This document shows, piece after piece, positions 37,909 through 48,682 of a stretch of DNA of 64,000 bases (positions are counted from its first letter, which is position 1; each line of letters opens with the position of its first letter). A program made the translations under genes and the position numbers. This DNA is from Chromohalobacter marismortui (GTDB lineage: Bacteria > Pseudomonadota > Gammaproteobacteria > Pseudomonadales > Halomonadaceae): contig NZ_SOBR01000002.1 of assembly GCF_004364315.1 (NCBI RefSeq), positions 496,001 to 560,000 of the forward strand, read 5' to 3'. Under the pieces are notes generated by a model. It was given only the letters and a program-made list of their open reading frames with translations, was not told the DNA's origin and did no database searches.

Positions 37909-39405
37909 TCATGGCGCGACGTCGTAGCGTTCGGCCAGCGCCTGACGGTAACGCTGGTAGAGTTCCTGGTAACGGCGCACCGGCTCACCACGGGGGCGAG
38001 TCAGGGTGTCGAGATCCACTTCGACGAGCCGTTCGGTCAATGCCGCCAACGATTCACCCCGCCCACGCGTCTGGGTATCGCACCAGGCAGCCTGAATCGC
38101 CCCGCCCAGAGCGGCGGCTTCGGTGAGCCGTGGGCAGATCACATCGACATCCAGCACATCGGCAACGATCTGTCGCCATACCGAGCTCTTGGCGCCACCG
38201 CCGACCAGACGAACCTGACTCGCCTGTGATGCCAGCTCGCCCAAGCGTTCGAACCCATAGCGTAGCCCGAACGTCGTCCCTTCGACTACCGCGCGACACA
38301 GATTGTCCGCGGTCGTGTTGAGGCTCGTCATGCCCTCGAAGCTGGCCGTCGCATGCGGCAGCGCCGGCACCCGCTCGCCATTGAAAAAAGGCAACGCCAT
38401 GATGCCCTCGGCGCCCAGCGGGGCGCTGGCCACTCGCTCGCCGAAAGTCGTCAGATCGAAACCGAACAACTCGCGCACCTTGGTCGTCGCCGAGGTCACG
38501 TTCATGGTGCAGATGAGCGGCAACCACCCGCCGTGACTGGCGCAGAAATTGGCGACCTGAGCGTCTTCAGCCTCCATCGGGACGTCTGAATGTGCGTATA
38601 CAGTGCCCGAGGTGCCCAGGCTCAGAGTCACCATGCCGGGCGCGATGTTGCCGGTGCCGATGGCCGCCATCATATTGTCGCCACCACCGCTGGACACTAG
38701 CACGTCATCGCCGAGACCCAGCAGGCGTGCGACGTCGGAGCGTACCGTGCCCACCGGCGCATGAGAGTCGATCAAACGCGGCAATACCGCCTCCGGCGAG
38801 AGTTCGGGCGCCATGGCTTGGAACACGTCATGACGCCAGCTGCGCGTACGGGTATCGAAATACCCGGTGCCGGAAGCATCGCCACATTCGGCGACGCGCT
38901 CCCCGGTCAGCCAGAAATTCAGATAATCGTGAGGCAGCAGCAACGTGGCGATACGCTGGTAGGCGTCCGGGTGCGTATCACGCAACCAGGCAACCTTCGA
39001 CGCCGTATAGCCGGTTTGCAGCACCAGGCCCAGCTTGTCCAGGCAGCCTACCCGACCGCCCAGGCGCTCGATCAACGCCTCGTTGTGCAGCGCCGTTTCG
39101 GTATCGCACCACAGCTTGGCGGGATGCAGCGGCTGGCCGTCGGCATCCAGCGCGACCATGCCGTGCTGTTGCCCCGAGACGCCAATCGCGCGAATCTCGC
39201 GCGCATCGATGCGTGCCTCGCCTACCGCCTCATGGAACGCCTCGGTCAACGCCGCGATCCATTCACTCACGTCCTGCTCTCGTTTGCCGTTGTCGCCTTC
39301 GATCAAATGATGCGGGCGACTCGCCTCACCCAGAATCGCCGCCTGATCGATATCGACCACCACGACCTTGGTGCTCTGCGTTCCACAATCCACGCCAACG
39401 TACAT
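37909..39405 (-). CDS. xylB: Xylulokinase
   Basis: 498 residues of the FGGY kinase family. The N-terminal phosphate loop is VGVDCGTQSTKVVVVD (3-18). SGQQHGMVALD (about 75-85) is the xylulokinase signature, with the catalytic Asp in SSGGGDNMMAAIG (about 240). It phosphorylates D-xylulose, the product of D-arabitol or xylitol oxidation. It lies 39 bases upstream of tal in the same operon. Confidence 0.94.
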   Translation of the reverse strand: MYVGVDCGTQSTKVVVVDIDQAAILGEASRPHHLIEGDNGKREQDVSEWIAALTEAFHEAVGEARIDAREIRAIGVSGQQHGMVALDADGQPLHPAKLWCDTETALHNEALIERLGGRVGCLDKLGLVLQTGYTASKVAWLRDTHPDAYQRIATLLLPHDYLNFWLTGERVAECGDASGTGYFDTRTRSWRHDVFQAMAPELSPEAVLPRLIDSHAPVGTVRSDVARLLGLGDDVLVSSGGGDNMMAAIGTGNIAPGMVTLSLGTSGTVYAHSDVPMEAEDAQVANFCASHGGWLPLICTMNVTSATTKVRELFGFDLTTFGERVASAPLGAEGIMALPFFNGERVPALPHATASFEGMTSLNTTADNLCRAVVEGTTFGLRYGFERLGELASQASQVRLVGGGAKSSVWRQIVADVLDVDVICPRLTEAAALGGAIQAAWCDTQTRGRGESLAALTERLVEVDLDTLTRPRGEPVRRYQELYQRYRQALAERYDVAP

Positions 39406-39467
39406 GCTCTCTCCTTCGGCTGCACCGCATTCTCCGACGGGGGATCGCGTATCTCCCCTTGGTCATG

Positions 39468-40952
39468 TCATGACATACGCCCCTCGACCAAGGCATGCAA
39501 GGTCGCGCGTGCTCCATCGGCATGCAAGGACGCCAGCGCCTGGAGATAAGCGTCGCGGAAACGTGCCTCTTTCGCCAGATCGCCGAACAGGGCGTGCTGC
39601 TCGATGAACGCCGCTGGATGGTCGCGATGGTTGCCGGCGACCGCCATCAAACGCTCCTTGAGCCGATCGACGATCTCGATCGGCTGGCCCTGCTCGTCGA
39701 CGCCTTCTGCATAGCGCGCCCAGCTGGCCACTACGGCAGCACTACGCTGGATCTCACCGCCTCGCTCGAGTTGTTCGCGAATCACCGGCAGCAGCCACTT
39801 GGGAATGCGGTCCGAGCTTTCCGCACACAGCCGCGCCAGGGTGTCCTTGATCTCGGGATTGGCGAAGCGCTCGATCAGCGTGTGCTTGTAAGCGGCAAGG
39901 TCTACCCCCGGTACCGGCGCCAGCGTCGGCGTGGCCTCACGGTTCATGTAAGCGAGCAGAAAGTCGACGAACAGCGGGTCCTGGCATACCTCATGGGCGT
40001 AACGATAGCCGGCGAGGTAACCGAAATAGGTCAGCGCCTGATGGCTGGCGTTGAGCAAGCGCAGCTTCATCAGTTCATAGGGCACCACGTCGTCGACCAT
40101 CTGCACGTCGACGCGTTCGTAGGGCGGACGTCCTTCCGGGAAGCGATCCTCAAGCACCCATTGAGTGAAGGGCTCGCAGACTACCGGCCATTGGTCCTCG
40201 ACACCGAAACGTGTAGCGAGCGCGGCGATATCACCGGGGGTCGTCACCGGCGTGATGCGATCGACCATGGCATTGGGGAAGCATACGTCGGTCTCGACCC
40301 AGTTGCCCAGCTCGCTATCCAGGGCACGCGCATGGGCCGTGAACATCTTGCGGGCGACATCGCCATTGCCTTCGATGTTATCGCAGGACATCACCGTGAA
40401 CGGCGCGATACCGCGCTCGCGACGTCGCTTGAGTGCCGCGACGACCAGCCCGAACGTGGTGCGTGGCACCTCGGGGGTCGCCAGATCCTGGCGTACCTCG
40501 GGGGTCGTCAGATCATACTCGCCGGTGACGTGATCGACGTTGTAACCGCCTTCGGTCACCGTCAACGAGACAATGCGAATCGCCGGGTCACTCATGGCCT
40601 CGATGACCACGTCAGGGGCCTCGGGCGCGTACAGATAATCGATGAGCGAGCCGATCACCCGCGCATCGTACTGCCCGTCGGGGTGCTTGACCATCAGCGT
40701 GTAGAGGTGGTCCTGCGCCGCCAGCGCATCGCGCATACGCACATCGCCCGGCATCAAACCCACGCCGATGATCCCCCAGTCCAGTGCCTCGCCACGGTTC
40801 ATGAGCGTATCGAGATACATGGCCTGATGAGCACGGTGGAACCCGCCGACACCGATGTGCACGATGCCCGGCGTCACGCTATCGCGATCATAGGCGGGCA
40901 CGGCAATATCGGATGTCAAGTGGTGCAGGGTGTCGTTATTGAGTCGCGTCAT
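39468..40952 (-). CDS. mtlK: Mannitol 2-dehydrogenase
   Basis: 494 residues of the long-chain polyol dehydrogenase family. The Rossmann loop is HIGVGGFHRAHQ (about 32-43). The catalytic block KLRLLNASHQAL, with Lys, Asn and His in the spacing of the Pseudomonas fluorescens enzyme, is near residue 300. It oxidises D-mannitol to D-fructose with NAD and usually also D-arabitol to D-xylulose, which explains the xylulokinase next to it. Cytoplasmic. Confidence 0.94.
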   Translation of the reverse strand: MTRLNNDTLHHLTSDIAVPAYDRDSVTPGIVHIGVGGFHRAHQAMYLDTLMNRGEALDWGIIGVGLMPGDVRMRDALAAQDHLYTLMVKHPDGQYDARVIGSLIDYLYAPEAPDVVIEAMSDPAIRIVSLTVTEGGYNVDHVTGEYDLTTPEVRQDLATPEVPRTTFGLVVAALKRRRERGIAPFTVMSCDNIEGNGDVARKMFTAHARALDSELGNWVETDVCFPNAMVDRITPVTTPGDIAALATRFGVEDQWPVVCEPFTQWVLEDRFPEGRPPYERVDVQMVDDVVPYELMKLRLLNASHQALTYFGYLAGYRYAHEVCQDPLFVDFLLAYMNREATPTLAPVPGVDLAAYKHTLIERFANPEIKDTLARLCAESSDRIPKWLLPVIREQLERGGEIQRSAAVVASWARYAEGVDEQGQPIEIVDRLKERLMAVAGNHRDHPAAFIEQHALFGDLAKEARFRDAYLQALASLHADGARATLHALVEGRMS

Positions 40953-41004
40953 GGGTCTCTCCTGCCGTAGACGGCGAGTGCTTCGCCTGAAGGTCTTGAA
41001 AGGG

Positions 41005-41640
41005 TCAGTCGCTTACGGACCAGCGCAGATCGGCAGCGACGGAGTCGGTCTTGATCAAGCGGGCATTGAGCATGTCCTTGTTGCGCGCACGATCGAACGC
41101 ACCGGCAGGATCCCACCCCATCTCTCCCCAGCGTTGGATGAGACGTGCTTCGAGCACCTCATCGGGCACCTCGATGAACAGCGTCATATCGAACAAGGGG
41201 CGCAACTCATGCCACGGTGACCGATCCAGCAAGAGGTAGTTGCCCTCGACGATGATCAGCCGGTGCTGCGGCGTCACCATTCGCCCCCCGGCGCGGGCCA
41301 GGTCGAGCGGGCGGTCGAATACCGGCACTGCGACGCTGCGCTCAGCGCGGCGTATACGCCTCAGGTCGTGCTTGAGGCCATCGCAATCGAAGGTCTCAGG
41401 AGCCCCTTTCGTGGCGAGCAGTCCCCGAGGCTCGAGCACCGCGTTGTCGTAGTGGTAGCCGTCCATCGGGACCACTACGGCCCCACCTTCCCGGCGCGCG
41501 TTGAGCTCGTGACACAACGCCTCCGAGAGAAAGGATTTGCCGGCCGCCGGCGGTCCCGCCAGCGCCACGATGAAGCGTTGGCGGTGTTGATCCGCCGCCG
41601 CGAGCAACCGCGTCGTCATCTCGTCGATAGTCGGCGTCAC
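41005..41640 (-). CDS. Uridine-kinase-like sugar kinase (FrcK-like)
   Basis: 211 residues, P-loop kinase. The Walker A motif is GPPAAGKS (about 29-36), the PMDGYHYDN segment near 60 binds substrate, and a VEGNYLLLD Walker B-like stretch is near 135. Proteins of this family occur with fructose ABC importers as FrcK, so it could phosphorylate the fructose made from mannitol or sorbitol. I chose the GTG at 41640, with an AGGAC site seven bases upstream; ATG at 41619 is the alternative. Confidence 0.75.
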   Translation of the reverse strand: MTPTIDEMTTRLLAAADQHRQRFIVALAGPPAAGKSFLSEALCHELNARREGGAVVVPMDGYHYDNAVLEPRGLLATKGAPETFDCDGLKHDLRRIRRAERSVAVPVFDRPLDLARAGGRMVTPQHRLIIVEGNYLLLDRSPWHELRPLFDMTLFIEVPDEVLEARLIQRWGEMGWDPAGAFDRARNKDMLNARLIKTDSVAADLRWSVSD

Positions 41641-41723
41641 TGTTGTCCTCGCTTGGTCAAAAATTCGCCGCACGGCCTCGGCATCCCAGACGACGCGCAA
41701 GAGGCACGGCGCATGGGCATCTT

Positions 41724-42509
41724 TCAGCTCATCCAGTTGCCACCGTCGACATTCAACGTCTGCGCCACGACGTAGTCGCTGTCATCGGACGCCAGGAAGA
41801 CCGCCGCTCCCGTGTGATCCTCGGGTCGCCCCATGCGGCCATAGGGCACCGCCTCGCCGACCAGGCGCTTCTTCTCGCCGGTGGGACGGTTCTCGTAGCG
41901 CGCGAACAAGGCATCGACCTCCTCCCACATCGGTGTGTCCACCACGCCAGGCGCGATGCCGTTGACATTGATACGATGCTTGATCAGGTCGAGGCCGCAG
42001 GACTGGGTGAGGCTGATCACCGCGGCCTTGGAGGCACAGTACATGCTGACCAGCGCCTCGCCGCGACGCCCGGCCTGCGAGGCCATGTTGATGATCTTGC
42101 CGCCCTCACCGCGCGCGACCATGTGTGCGGCGACCGCCTGCAAGGTAAAGAAGGTGCCTTTGACGTTGATGCCGAACTGCGTGTCATAGCTCGCTTCGCT
42201 GACCTCGAGTACCGGCGCCATGTCGAATATCGCCGCGTTGTTGACCAGGATGTCGATGCCGCCGAAACGCGCCTCGACGGTCGCGATCATCGCCTGCCGC
42301 GAGACGGCATCGGCCACGTCGAGCCGTACCGCCATGACCGGCGCCGCCTCGATCTCGGCTTGAATCTCGGCGACCGCCTGTTCCGCCGCGACGATGTCGA
42401 TGTCGGCGATCGCCACGCGCGCGCCTTCCTGCACATAGCGCTTGACGATCGCCAAGCCGATGCCGCGTGCCCCACCGGTCACCACGGCCGTGCGTTTGTC
42501 GAGTTTCAT
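41724..42509 (-). CDS. Sorbitol dehydrogenase, SDR type (SmoS/PolS-like)
   Basis: 261 residues. The cofactor loop is TGGARGIG (about 11-18), with D after strand 2 (IADIDI), so NAD is likely. NNAA, a catalytic serine in MASQAGRRG and YCASK are intact. The sequence between (SQAGRRGEALVSMYCASKAAVISLTQS) is that of SmoS-type sorbitol (L-iditol) dehydrogenases. It oxidises D-sorbitol to D-fructose. The start has an AAGGAG site; the extension to 42665 has none. Confidence 0.88.
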   Translation of the reverse strand: MKLDKRTAVVTGGARGIGLAIVKRYVQEGARVAIADIDIVAAEQAVAEIQAEIEAAPVMAVRLDVADAVSRQAMIATVEARFGGIDILVNNAAIFDMAPVLEVSEASYDTQFGINVKGTFFTLQAVAAHMVARGEGGKIINMASQAGRRGEALVSMYCASKAAVISLTQSCGLDLIKHRINVNGIAPGVVDTPMWEEVDALFARYENRPTGEKKRLVGEAVPYGRMGRPEDHTGAAVFLASDDSDYVVAQTLNVDGGNWMS

Positions 42510-42558
42510 CACTGAGGCTCCTTGTCCGGGTGAAATCGTCAGCAAGAGGCACGCACCT

Positions 42559-43247
42559 TCAGCGCATGGCGTGCCGCTCGCTGCGCCAGCGCTGTACCAA
42601 GGCCCCGAGTTCCGCCATATGCGCGATGACCTGCCAGGCGCCAGCGTCACGCAGTCGGGCCCCATGACCGGGGCCGATATGGCTAGCGCCGGTGAAACCG
42701 ATCACTGTCATGCCGGCGGCACAGGCCGCACTGACGCCGGAGACGCTATCCTCGACCACCAGACAGTCGCTAGGCGCGATCTCCAGGCTCTCCGCCGCCA
42801 GCCGATAGACATCCGGCGCCGGCTTGGGATGCGCCACCTGCTCGGCGGTAAACATCGGCGCCTTGCCGAATTGCGCATCGAGCCCGGTATTGGCCAGTGA
42901 CGCAATGACGCGTCGCCGGCTACTGTTGGACACGATCGCCAGTGGCAACTCGAGCGCTTCGATGGCTTCCTCCACGCCGGCCATGGCCTCGAGCTCCTCG
43001 CCCAGGCGCCGCTCGATCGCCGCCTCGATGTGGGTCAGGGCAGCGTCGGGCAAGGCGTTGGCACTACGGGCGCAGAGGTGATCGAGAATCGCCTGGGTGG
43101 TCATGCCCAGCGCGCGGTGTAACTCGTCACCGATCGCCAGATCGGGTAGCCAAGCCGCCAGCCGTTCACGCAGCACCAGCTCGGCGATCACTTCGCTATC
43201 GACCAGCACGCCGTCGCAATCGAAGATCAGCAACTCCTTGGGCGACG

Positions 43248-43251
<4 letters not shown>
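42559..43251 (-). CDS. HAD family phosphatase of the polyol operon
   Basis: 230 residues, HAD subfamily IA. Motif I is [10 protein letters not shown] (10-19), motif II is SNSS near 108, the motif III Lys is in HPKPAPD near 140, and motif IV is VVEDSVSG near 163. Such enzymes dephosphorylate small sugar or polyol phosphates. Similar HAD genes accompany smo/mtl ABC operons and may clear dead-end phosphates such as mannitol 1-phosphate. It overlaps the smoK stop by 4 bases. Confidence 0.85.
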
Positions 43252-44393
<1,142 letters not shown>

Positions 44394-44403
44394 GACGGTT
44401 TCC

Positions 44404-45222
44404 TTATTTGACGGCGCCGAAGGTGAGACCGCGAACCATCTGTTTCTGGGTCATCCAGCCGAAGATCAGGATCGGCGCGATGGCCAGCGTCGAGGCAGCG
44501 GAGAGCTTGGCCCAGAACAGCCCTTCGGGACTCGAGAAGGAGGCGATGAACGTCGTCAGCGGAGCAGCATCCGAGGTCGTCAGGTTGAGGCTCCAGAACG
44601 CCTCGTTCCAACTCAGGATGACCGCCAGCAGCCCGGTGGAGGCGATCCCCGGCAAGGTCAGCGGCAGCAGCAGATAGACGACTTCCTGGAACGTCCTGGC
44701 GCCATCCATGCGACCCGCTTCGAGGATGTCCTTGGGCACGTCCTTGAAGAAGGTGTAGAGCATCCACACCACGATCGGCAGGTTCATCAGCATGTAGATG
44801 ATGATCAGGCCAGTACGTGTGTCGAGCAGTCCCAGATCGCGGGAAAGCAAGTAGATCGGCATCAGCACGCCCACCGGCGGCAGCATCTTGGTGGAGAGCA
44901 TCCACAGCAATGTACCGCGGGTACGCTTGGTGGGCAGGAACGCCATCGAATAGGCCGCGGGAATCGCCACCAGCAACGCCAGCAGCGTCGAACCGAACGC
45001 GATCACGATGCTGTTCAGGGCAAACTTCAAGTAATCGGCACGCTCTATGACGGTGTTATAACCCGCCAGGGTCGGATCGAAAATCAGCGTCGGCGGCGCA
45101 ATGGCCTGGACCTCGGTCTTGAAGCCGGTCACCACCATCCAGAAGATCGGAAAGAACACGATCACCGCGATGCCCCAGGCGAGCAGCGTGAGCAGCAGTT
45201 TCTTGGTCGTCGTAGGGTTCAT
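44404..45222 (-). CDS. smoG: Polyol ABC importer, inner membrane permease (MalG type)
   Basis: 272 residues, six membrane helices. The EAA loop [24 protein letters not shown] (about 183-206) docks the ATPase. The start ATG 45222 has a GAGGCG site; the longer frame to 45309 runs into smoF and is unsupported. It forms the channel with the smoF product. Confidence 0.92.
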   Translation of the reverse strand: MNPTTTKKLLLTLLAWGIAVIVFFPIFWMVVTGFKTEVQAIAPPTLIFDPTLAGYNTVIERADYLKFALNSIVIAFGSTLLALLVAIPAAYSMAFLPTKRTRGTLLWMLSTKMLPPVGVLMPIYLLSRDLGLLDTRTGLIIIYMLMNLPIVVWMLYTFFKDVPKDILEAGRMDGARTFQEVVYLLLPLTLPGIASTGLLAVILSWNEAFWSLNLTTSDAAPLTTFIASFSSPEGLFWAKLSAASTLAIAPILIFGWMTQKQMVRGLTFGAVK

Positions 45223-45232
45223 GCAATGCGCC

Positions 45233-46132
45233 TCAGGTTTCGAGATTCTTGGCCACGGTGCGAACCAGGAAGATCGCCACGATATTGGCGAGGATGATGG
45301 CAATGACACCCCCCGCCGACGCCGCGCCCACGTCGAAATCCAGCAACGCGCGGATATAGATGAAGTAAGCCAGATTGGTCGAGGCCAATCCCGGACCGCC
45401 GGAGGTCGTCACGAAGATCTCGGCGAACACGGTGAGCAGGAAGATCATCTCGATCATGATCACCACGCTGATCGCCCGCTTCAGGTGCGGCAGGGTGATG
45501 AACCAGAAGATGGCCAGCGGGCCGGCGCCGTCCATGCGTGCCGCTTCGACCTGGTCGTCATCCAGGGACTGGATGGCGGTAAGCAGGATCAGCAGAGCAA
45601 AAGGCATCCAGTGCCAGGCCACGATGATGATGATCGAGATCAATGGCATGGCCGAGAACCAGTCGATCACCGGCAGACCGAGCAACTTGCTCAGCCAGGC
45701 GAACACCCCATAGACCGGGTGCATCATCATGTTCTGCCAGATCAGTGCACTGACCGTCGGCATGACGAAGAACGGCGCAATGACCAATAACCGAGCGATT
45801 CCTCGCCCGAAGAATTCCTGCTGGAACAGCACCGCCAACAAGGTGCCGCCGATCACGCTGATCGCCAGTACCGACCCGACCAGCAGCAGGGTGTTGCCCA
45901 TCGCCGTCCACAGCGCCGGGTCGGTGACCAGATAGTAGTAATTTTCCCAACCCGCGAAGCCCGAGACGCTGGGCATCATCAGGTTGTAACGCTGGAAAGA
46001 GAACCAGATGGTCATGCCCAGCGGTACGAGCATCCATAGCAGTAATAACGTGACCGCCGGGCCCTGCAGGAACAGGTTGCGGAAACCGCCGACGGTTCGT
46101 CCGGACGTTCTTTCGCGCATGGGGATACCCAT
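45233..46132 (-). CDS. smoF: Polyol ABC importer, inner membrane permease (MalF type)
   Basis: 299 residues, six membrane helices. The EAA loop is EAARMDGAGPLAIFWFITLPHLK (about 199-221). The ATG at 46132 and another at 46120 are both possible; neither has a strong ribosome site. It lies 63 bases after the binding-protein gene and 10 before smoG. Confidence 0.9.
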   Translation of the reverse strand: MGIPMRERTSGRTVGGFRNLFLQGPAVTLLLLWMLVPLGMTIWFSFQRYNLMMPSVSGFAGWENYYYLVTDPALWTAMGNTLLLVGSVLAISVIGGTLLAVLFQQEFFGRGIARLLVIAPFFVMPTVSALIWQNMMMHPVYGVFAWLSKLLGLPVIDWFSAMPLISIIIIVAWHWMPFALLILLTAIQSLDDDQVEAARMDGAGPLAIFWFITLPHLKRAISVVIMIEMIFLLTVFAEIFVTTSGGPGLASTNLAYFIYIRALLDFDVGAASAGGVIAIILANIVAIFLVRTVAKNLET

Positions 46133-46195
46133 TCAGATCGGAGGAGTCGGTCGAAGCGGCCGGATCATGACGACCCGGCCGTCGCGAGACGCGTC

Positions 46196-47506
46196 TCAGT
46201 CGTAGTAACCGGCCTGACGCATGGTGCGCTCGGCGGCGCGTTGGGCGGCACTGAGGGCTTGATCGACGCTGCGCTGCCCGGCAAGAGCGGCGGCGATCAT
46301 CTGTCCCACCTGGGTGCCGATGGCCTGGAACTCGGGAATGCCGACATACTGCACCCCGGTATAGGGGACCGGCTTGGCGCTGGGATCGTTGGGATCCGCC
46401 GTCTGAATGGCATTGAGCACGAAATCAGCGAATGGTGCGGCCTGCTGATAATTGGGGTTCTCATAGGTGGAGTGACGCGTTCCCGGCGGCACGTTGGTCC
46501 AGCCTTCTTGTTGCCCCACCAGCTTCACGTAGTCTTTGGAAGTGGCCCAGGTAATGAACGTCTTGGCGGCCGGCTTGGCATCGGAGGAAGACGGAACGGC
46601 CAGCGACCAGGCCCACAGCCAATTCGCGCCTTTCGGTGTCTCGGCGACCGGCGCCGGCGCAAAGCCTACCGTGTCGGCCACCTGTGACTGGTCGGTATCG
46701 TATAGCTTACCGGCCGCGGACGTGGCATCCACCCACATGCCGCACTTGCCACCGGCGAACAGCGCCAGGTTCTCGTTGAAACCGTTGGAGGTCGCGCCCG
46801 GCGGGCCATACTGGTTCATCAGATCGACATAGAAATTGATCGCCTTGTGCCAGGCCGGCGAGTCGATCGTCGGTTTCCAGTCTTCATCGAACCAACGGCC
46901 GCCATAGGTATTGACCAGCGTCGACACGAAAGCCATGTTCTCGCCCCACCCCGGCTTGCCACGCAGGCAAATGCCATAGACACCATTGTCGGGATCGTTG
47001 AGCTTGCTCGCCCACGCCTCGACCTGCTGCCAACTCGGCTGCTCGGGCATGGTGATGCCCGCTTTCTTGAACAAGTCCTTACGGTAATAGAGCATCGAAC
47101 TCTCACCGTAGAACGGCAACGCATAGAGAGAATCCTTGTAGCTCAGCGCCTGACGAATCGGCTTGAGCAGATCATCCTTGTCGTAGGACGCGGGCAGATC
47201 ATCGAGCGGCGTCAGCCAGCCATATTCCGCCCAGATGGGCACTTCATAGGTGCCGACGGTCATGACATCGAACTGACCGCCCTGCGTCGCGACATCGGTG
47301 GTCAGGCGCTGACGCAAGACATTCTCTTCCAAGACCACCCATTCCAGGTTGATATCGGGATGCGACTTTTCGAATGCCTCGGTCAGACTTTGCATGATGA
47401 TCATGTCATCGTTGTTCACCGTGGCCACGGTGACGGTCTCGGCTTGAGCGGCGAACGAGGCCAGCGTTGCGGCCCCGGCCAGGGGTAAAACGTGGGTGAG
47501 ACGCAT
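46196..47506 (-). CDS. smoE: Polyol ABC importer, substrate-binding protein
   Basis: 436 residues, family 1 solute-binding protein. A signal peptide is cleaved near residue 22 (SFAAQA-ETV). The body resembles SmoE/MtlE proteins that bind sorbitol and mannitol in the periplasm (YGESSMLYYRKDLF near 130; WLWAWSLAVPSSS near 295). I chose ATG 47506, preceded by GGAG. It is the first structural gene of the operon, 58 bases downstream of an 18-base palindrome. Confidence 0.92.
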   Translation of the reverse strand: MRLTHVLPLAGAATLASFAAQAETVTVATVNNDDMIIMQSLTEAFEKSHPDINLEWVVLEENVLRQRLTTDVATQGGQFDVMTVGTYEVPIWAEYGWLTPLDDLPASYDKDDLLKPIRQALSYKDSLYALPFYGESSMLYYRKDLFKKAGITMPEQPSWQQVEAWASKLNDPDNGVYGICLRGKPGWGENMAFVSTLVNTYGGRWFDEDWKPTIDSPAWHKAINFYVDLMNQYGPPGATSNGFNENLALFAGGKCGMWVDATSAAGKLYDTDQSQVADTVGFAPAPVAETPKGANWLWAWSLAVPSSSDAKPAAKTFITWATSKDYVKLVGQQEGWTNVPPGTRHSTYENPNYQQAAPFADFVLNAIQTADPNDPSAKPVPYTGVQYVGIPEFQAIGTQVGQMIAAALAGQRSVDQALSAAQRAAERTMRQAGYYD

Positions 47507-47540
47507 GGCGAGCTCCTGGAAGAAGATCATTGAATTTGTT

Positions 47541-47548
47541 TTGATCAA
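47541..47548. promoter_or_regulatory. Second TGATCA-centred half-operator upstream of smoE
   Basis: TTGATCAA, an 8-base palindrome with the same TGATCA core as the larger site at 47564-47581. The spacing of the two centres is about 28 bases. It lies 35 bases before the smoE start and may be an auxiliary site for the same regulator. Confidence 0.4.
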
Positions 47549-47563
47549 TCTACTCATTGAGTA

Positions 47564-47581
47564 TTCAAATGATCATTTGAA
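47564..47581. promoter_or_regulatory. Candidate operator of the polyol operon
   Basis: TTCAAATGATCATTTGAA, a perfect 18-base palindrome between the SorC-type regulator gene and smoE. The position, just upstream of the first structural gene and just downstream of its probable regulator gene, makes it the likely SorC-type binding site. Confidence 0.65.
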
Positions 47582-47620
47582 GCGCCAAAAAAAGCAAACC
47601 TTGCAGGCTTATACTTTGGC

Positions 47621-48580
47621 CTAACCATGCGCCAGATTCGCCACCACATAGCGTGCCGCCGCTTCGTCGGTGACCAGCCCTCTGAGCCAGTTGCCCCGCA
47701 GCGCGCTCAAAATCGCGGGCCCCTTGTCGCGCCCGCCCGCCAACCCCATCAGGCGCTGTCCCCCCAATGCCGACAGCGGCAAGCTGGTGATACGGCGCGT
47801 GATGGGACAATCGATGAGCCGTCCTTCAGCATCCAGTGGCCAGCCGAGCAGCTCCCCCACCGCGCCGGCCTCGAGCAGCTCATTGAGCTCGGCTTCGCTG
47901 ATGAAATGATCCTGAAACAGGGTCGCACGCGGATCGATACGCCCAATGCCGATGACGCCGACCTCGGCTTCTCGCGCGACACGAAACACCGCCTGCACAA
48001 GCTGCTGGCCAAGCAGCGCTTCCTTTTCGGCCACCGAGGCGGCCACCACCGGTGCCGGCAGCAAGAAACGCTCCGCCCCGGTCTTGTCGGCCAGGACCAT
48101 CACCCCATCGTAACGGTTGGCGGAGCCGTCGCGGGCCACATTACCCACCAGCGAGACGATACGATGCTGCGAACGATCCAAACGACTCAGCGCCTCCACC
48201 GTGGCGCGCACCGATCGCCCGGTGCCCAACGAGAGCGTCAGCGCTTGCTGACGATCGAGGACCCCGCTCAGACGCTCTGCCCCCGCCTGGGCGAGAAAGC
48301 GTGGACTGCTCTCCGGCATCTCGGGGTCACTGGGCACCACATCGCAATAATCCAGCCCAAAATGCGTGAGGATCGCCTCGCCCATCGCCATGCAATTGGA
48401 AATGGGATGATCGACATGCACTTTGACCAACCCCTCCTGACGCGCCAGGGCCAACAAGCGCTGGACGCCAGGACGCGAGACACCCAGCAGGCGTGCGATA
48501 TCGTCCTGGGTACGCCCGCCCACATAGGATAGCCAAGCCGCGCGTGCCGCCTGCTCGCGCTTGAGTTCGTACTTGTCCAT
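47621..48580 (-). CDS. SorC/DeoR-type sugar-binding transcription regulator
   Basis: 319 residues. The N-terminal helix-turn-helix is at about 18-50 (YVGGRTQDDIARLLGVSRPGVQRLLA). A C-terminal sugar-phosphate-isomerase-like effector domain runs from about 60 to 315, with LSLGTGRSVRATVEAL and LVGNVARDGSANRYD typical of SorC/SmoC regulators. ATG 48580 follows AGGAG. It probably senses a polyol or its phosphate and controls the adjacent operon. Confidence 0.9.
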   Translation of the reverse strand: MDKYELKREQAARAAWLSYVGGRTQDDIARLLGVSRPGVQRLLALARQEGLVKVHVDHPISNCMAMGEAILTHFGLDYCDVVPSDPEMPESSPRFLAQAGAERLSGVLDRQQALTLSLGTGRSVRATVEALSRLDRSQHRIVSLVGNVARDGSANRYDGVMVLADKTGAERFLLPAPVVAASVAEKEALLGQQLVQAVFRVAREAEVGVIGIGRIDPRATLFQDHFISEAELNELLEAGAVGELLGWPLDAEGRLIDCPITRRITSLPLSALGGQRLMGLAGGRDKGPAILSALRGNWLRGLVTDEAAARYVVANLAHG

Positions 48581-48682
48581 CACCGCAACTCCTGACCGGA
48601 AGGGGAAATCTCGTCATCATCGCAATCGCCCGCGACGCGCACAATACGCCCCCGGCGATGCCATTATCGCCACGCACGACGA

